DNA from: Clostridia bacterium | Lineage (GTDB): Bacteria; Bacillota_E; RBS10-35; JAJYVN01 | Assembly: GCA_027335515.1 (NCBI GenBank) | Contig: DAHWHT010000278.1 | Coordinates: forward strand, 1 to 7,035 | Length of the DNA stretch: 7,035 nt | Direction: 5' to 3' | Part shown: one piece after another, positions 6,156 through 7,035 of the stretch | Numbering within the stretch: position 1 is the first letter of the stretch | Layout: each line of letters starts with the position of its first letter | Program-made: the position numbers and the translations under genes | Notes under the pieces: generated by a model | Seen by the model: the letters and a program-made list of their open reading frames with translations, nothing else | Databases searched by the model: none | Told to the model about the DNA's origin: nothing

Positions 6156-7035
6156 GTGGTGGATAAAGAAAAGGCGCTGGAGACGGCGATCACGCAAATC
6201 GAGCGGCAATTCGGCAAGGGCTCGATTATGAAGCTGGGTGAGGTCAGCGCCCGGATGCAGGTGGAGACGGTACCATCCGGTTCGCTTGCCTTGGACATCG
6301 CCCTTGGTGTCGGCGGCCTGCCCCGCGGCCGCGTCGTCGAGATCTATGGTCACGAGTCCAGCGGCAAGACGACGCTCGCCCAGCACGCGATGGCATCCGC
6401 GCAGCGGCTGGGCGGTATCGCCGCCATGGTGGATGCGGAACACGCCCTGGACCCCGGTTACGCCGAGCGGCTTGGGGTTGATGTGGAGAACCTGCTGATC
6501 TCCCAACCCGACACGGGCGAGCAGGCATTGGAGATCGCGGAGGCCCTGGTCCGCTCCGGTGCCGTCGACGTGGTGGTCGTCGACTCGGTGGCCGCTCTGG
6601 TGCCGCGCGCCGAGTTGGAGGGCGAGATGGGGGACACCCACGTCGGCCTGCAGGCGCGCCTGATGTCGCAGGCCCTGCGCAAGCTGGTCGGGGCGGTGAG
6701 CAAGTCCAAGACCTGCCTGATTTTCACCAACCAGATCCGCGAAAAGGTCGGCGTGATGTTCGGTTCGCCGGAAACCACGCCCGGCGGGCGCGCCCTGAAG
6801 TTCTATTCCTCGGTACGCATCGAGGTGCGCCGCATCGAGACCCTCAAGCAGGGCCAGGAGACCACGGGCATCCGCGTGCGGGCCAAGGTGGTCAAAAACA
6901 AGGTGGCACCGCCCTTCCGGGTGGCCGAGTTCGACATCCTTTACGGCAGCGGCATCTCGCATGAGGGAGACCTCATCGACATCGGCTGCGAGTTGGGGGT
7001 CGTCTCCCGTTCCGGCACCTGGTATTCGTACGGCG
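6156..7035 (+). CDS. recA: RecA recombinase, 5' part (3' end outside window)
   Basis: The first 293 residues of RecA are visible; the full family length is about 340-350. RecA forms ATP-dependent filaments on single-stranded DNA, pairs homologous strands and triggers LexA self-cleavage. Seen in order: [15 protein letters not shown] (15-29), Walker A GHESSGKT (65-72), catalytic E95 in MVDAEHALD, Walker [11 protein letters not shown] (139-148, D143), [14 protein letters not shown] (164-177), the Q193 ATP sensor in TNQIREKVG, the DNA-binding loop 2 (about 194-209) and [12 protein letters not shown]. Numbering runs one below E. coli RecA, so the key residues align. The second Walker A residue is His66 rather than the usual Pro. 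The start is either of two adjacent GTG codons, 6156 or 6159. I chose 6156 because GGGGG at 6144-6148 is 7 nt away from it. No intein or frameshift is seen. Confidence 0.97.
   Translation, partial: MVDKEKALETAITQIERQFGKGSIMKLGEVSARMQVETVPSGSLALDIALGVGGLPRGRVVEIYGHESSGKTTLAQHAMASAQRLGGIAAMVDAEHALDPGYAERLGVDVENLLISQPDTGEQALEIAEALVRSGAVDVVVVDSVAALVPRAELEGEMGDTHVGLQARLMSQALRKLVGAVSKSKTCLIFTNQIREKVGVMFGSPETTPGGRALKFYSSVRIEVRRIETLKQGQETTGIRVRAKVVKNKVAPPFRVAEFDILYGSGISHEGDLIDIGCELGVVSRSGTWYSYG

Overview
The window is about 7 kb of very GC-rich bacterial chromosome. It holds a partial histidine operon, a YtxC-type sporulation protein gene and an S-layer-type surface protein gene. These are followed by a thpR-recA pair. 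A YtxC homologue, SLH domains and strong GGAGG ribosome-binding sites point to a high-GC, endospore-forming member of the Bacillota. Symbiobacterium, Thermaerobacter or Limnochorda relatives are plausible, but the genus cannot be fixed from the sequence alone.

Positions 2-2014 carry hisA (5' end missing), hisF and hisIE on the + strand. They are packed so tightly (1-nt gap, then a 1-nt stop/start overlap) that translational coupling is likely. Together they encode the middle of histidine biosynthesis: PR-ATP to PR-AMP to ProFAR (HisIE), ProFAR to PRFAR (HisA), and PRFAR to imidazole glycerol phosphate plus AICAR (HisF, with HisH outside the window). After a 57-nt gap comes ytxC (2072-2920), possibly read through from the his operon.

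ytxC converges on a large minus-strand gene (5175-3028) for a secreted 715-residue protein. It has a signal peptide, about three N-terminal SLH domains and a long Ser/Thr/Gly/Ala-rich beta-type region of divergent modules. An 11-bp perfect inverted repeat between the two genes is a likely bidirectional terminator. Upstream of the surface-protein gene lies a candidate sigma-A promoter, a leader of about 170 nt with several inverted repeats, and a strong ribosome-binding site.

The divergent region 5176-5532 also holds a 9-bp inverted repeat and three copies of a 12-bp direct repeat next to the thpR start. thpR (a 2H-type RNA 2',3'-cyclic phosphodiesterase) is followed after 35 nt by recA, which runs off the right edge. 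recA may have its own promoter overlapping the end of thpR. No canonical Bacillota LexA box is visible before recA.

No mobile element, tRNA, rRNA or CRISPR array was seen. Most of the window is ordinary core genome. The less explained parts are the surface protein's beta region, its structured leader, the cysteine motifs of YtxC and the repeats before thpR.
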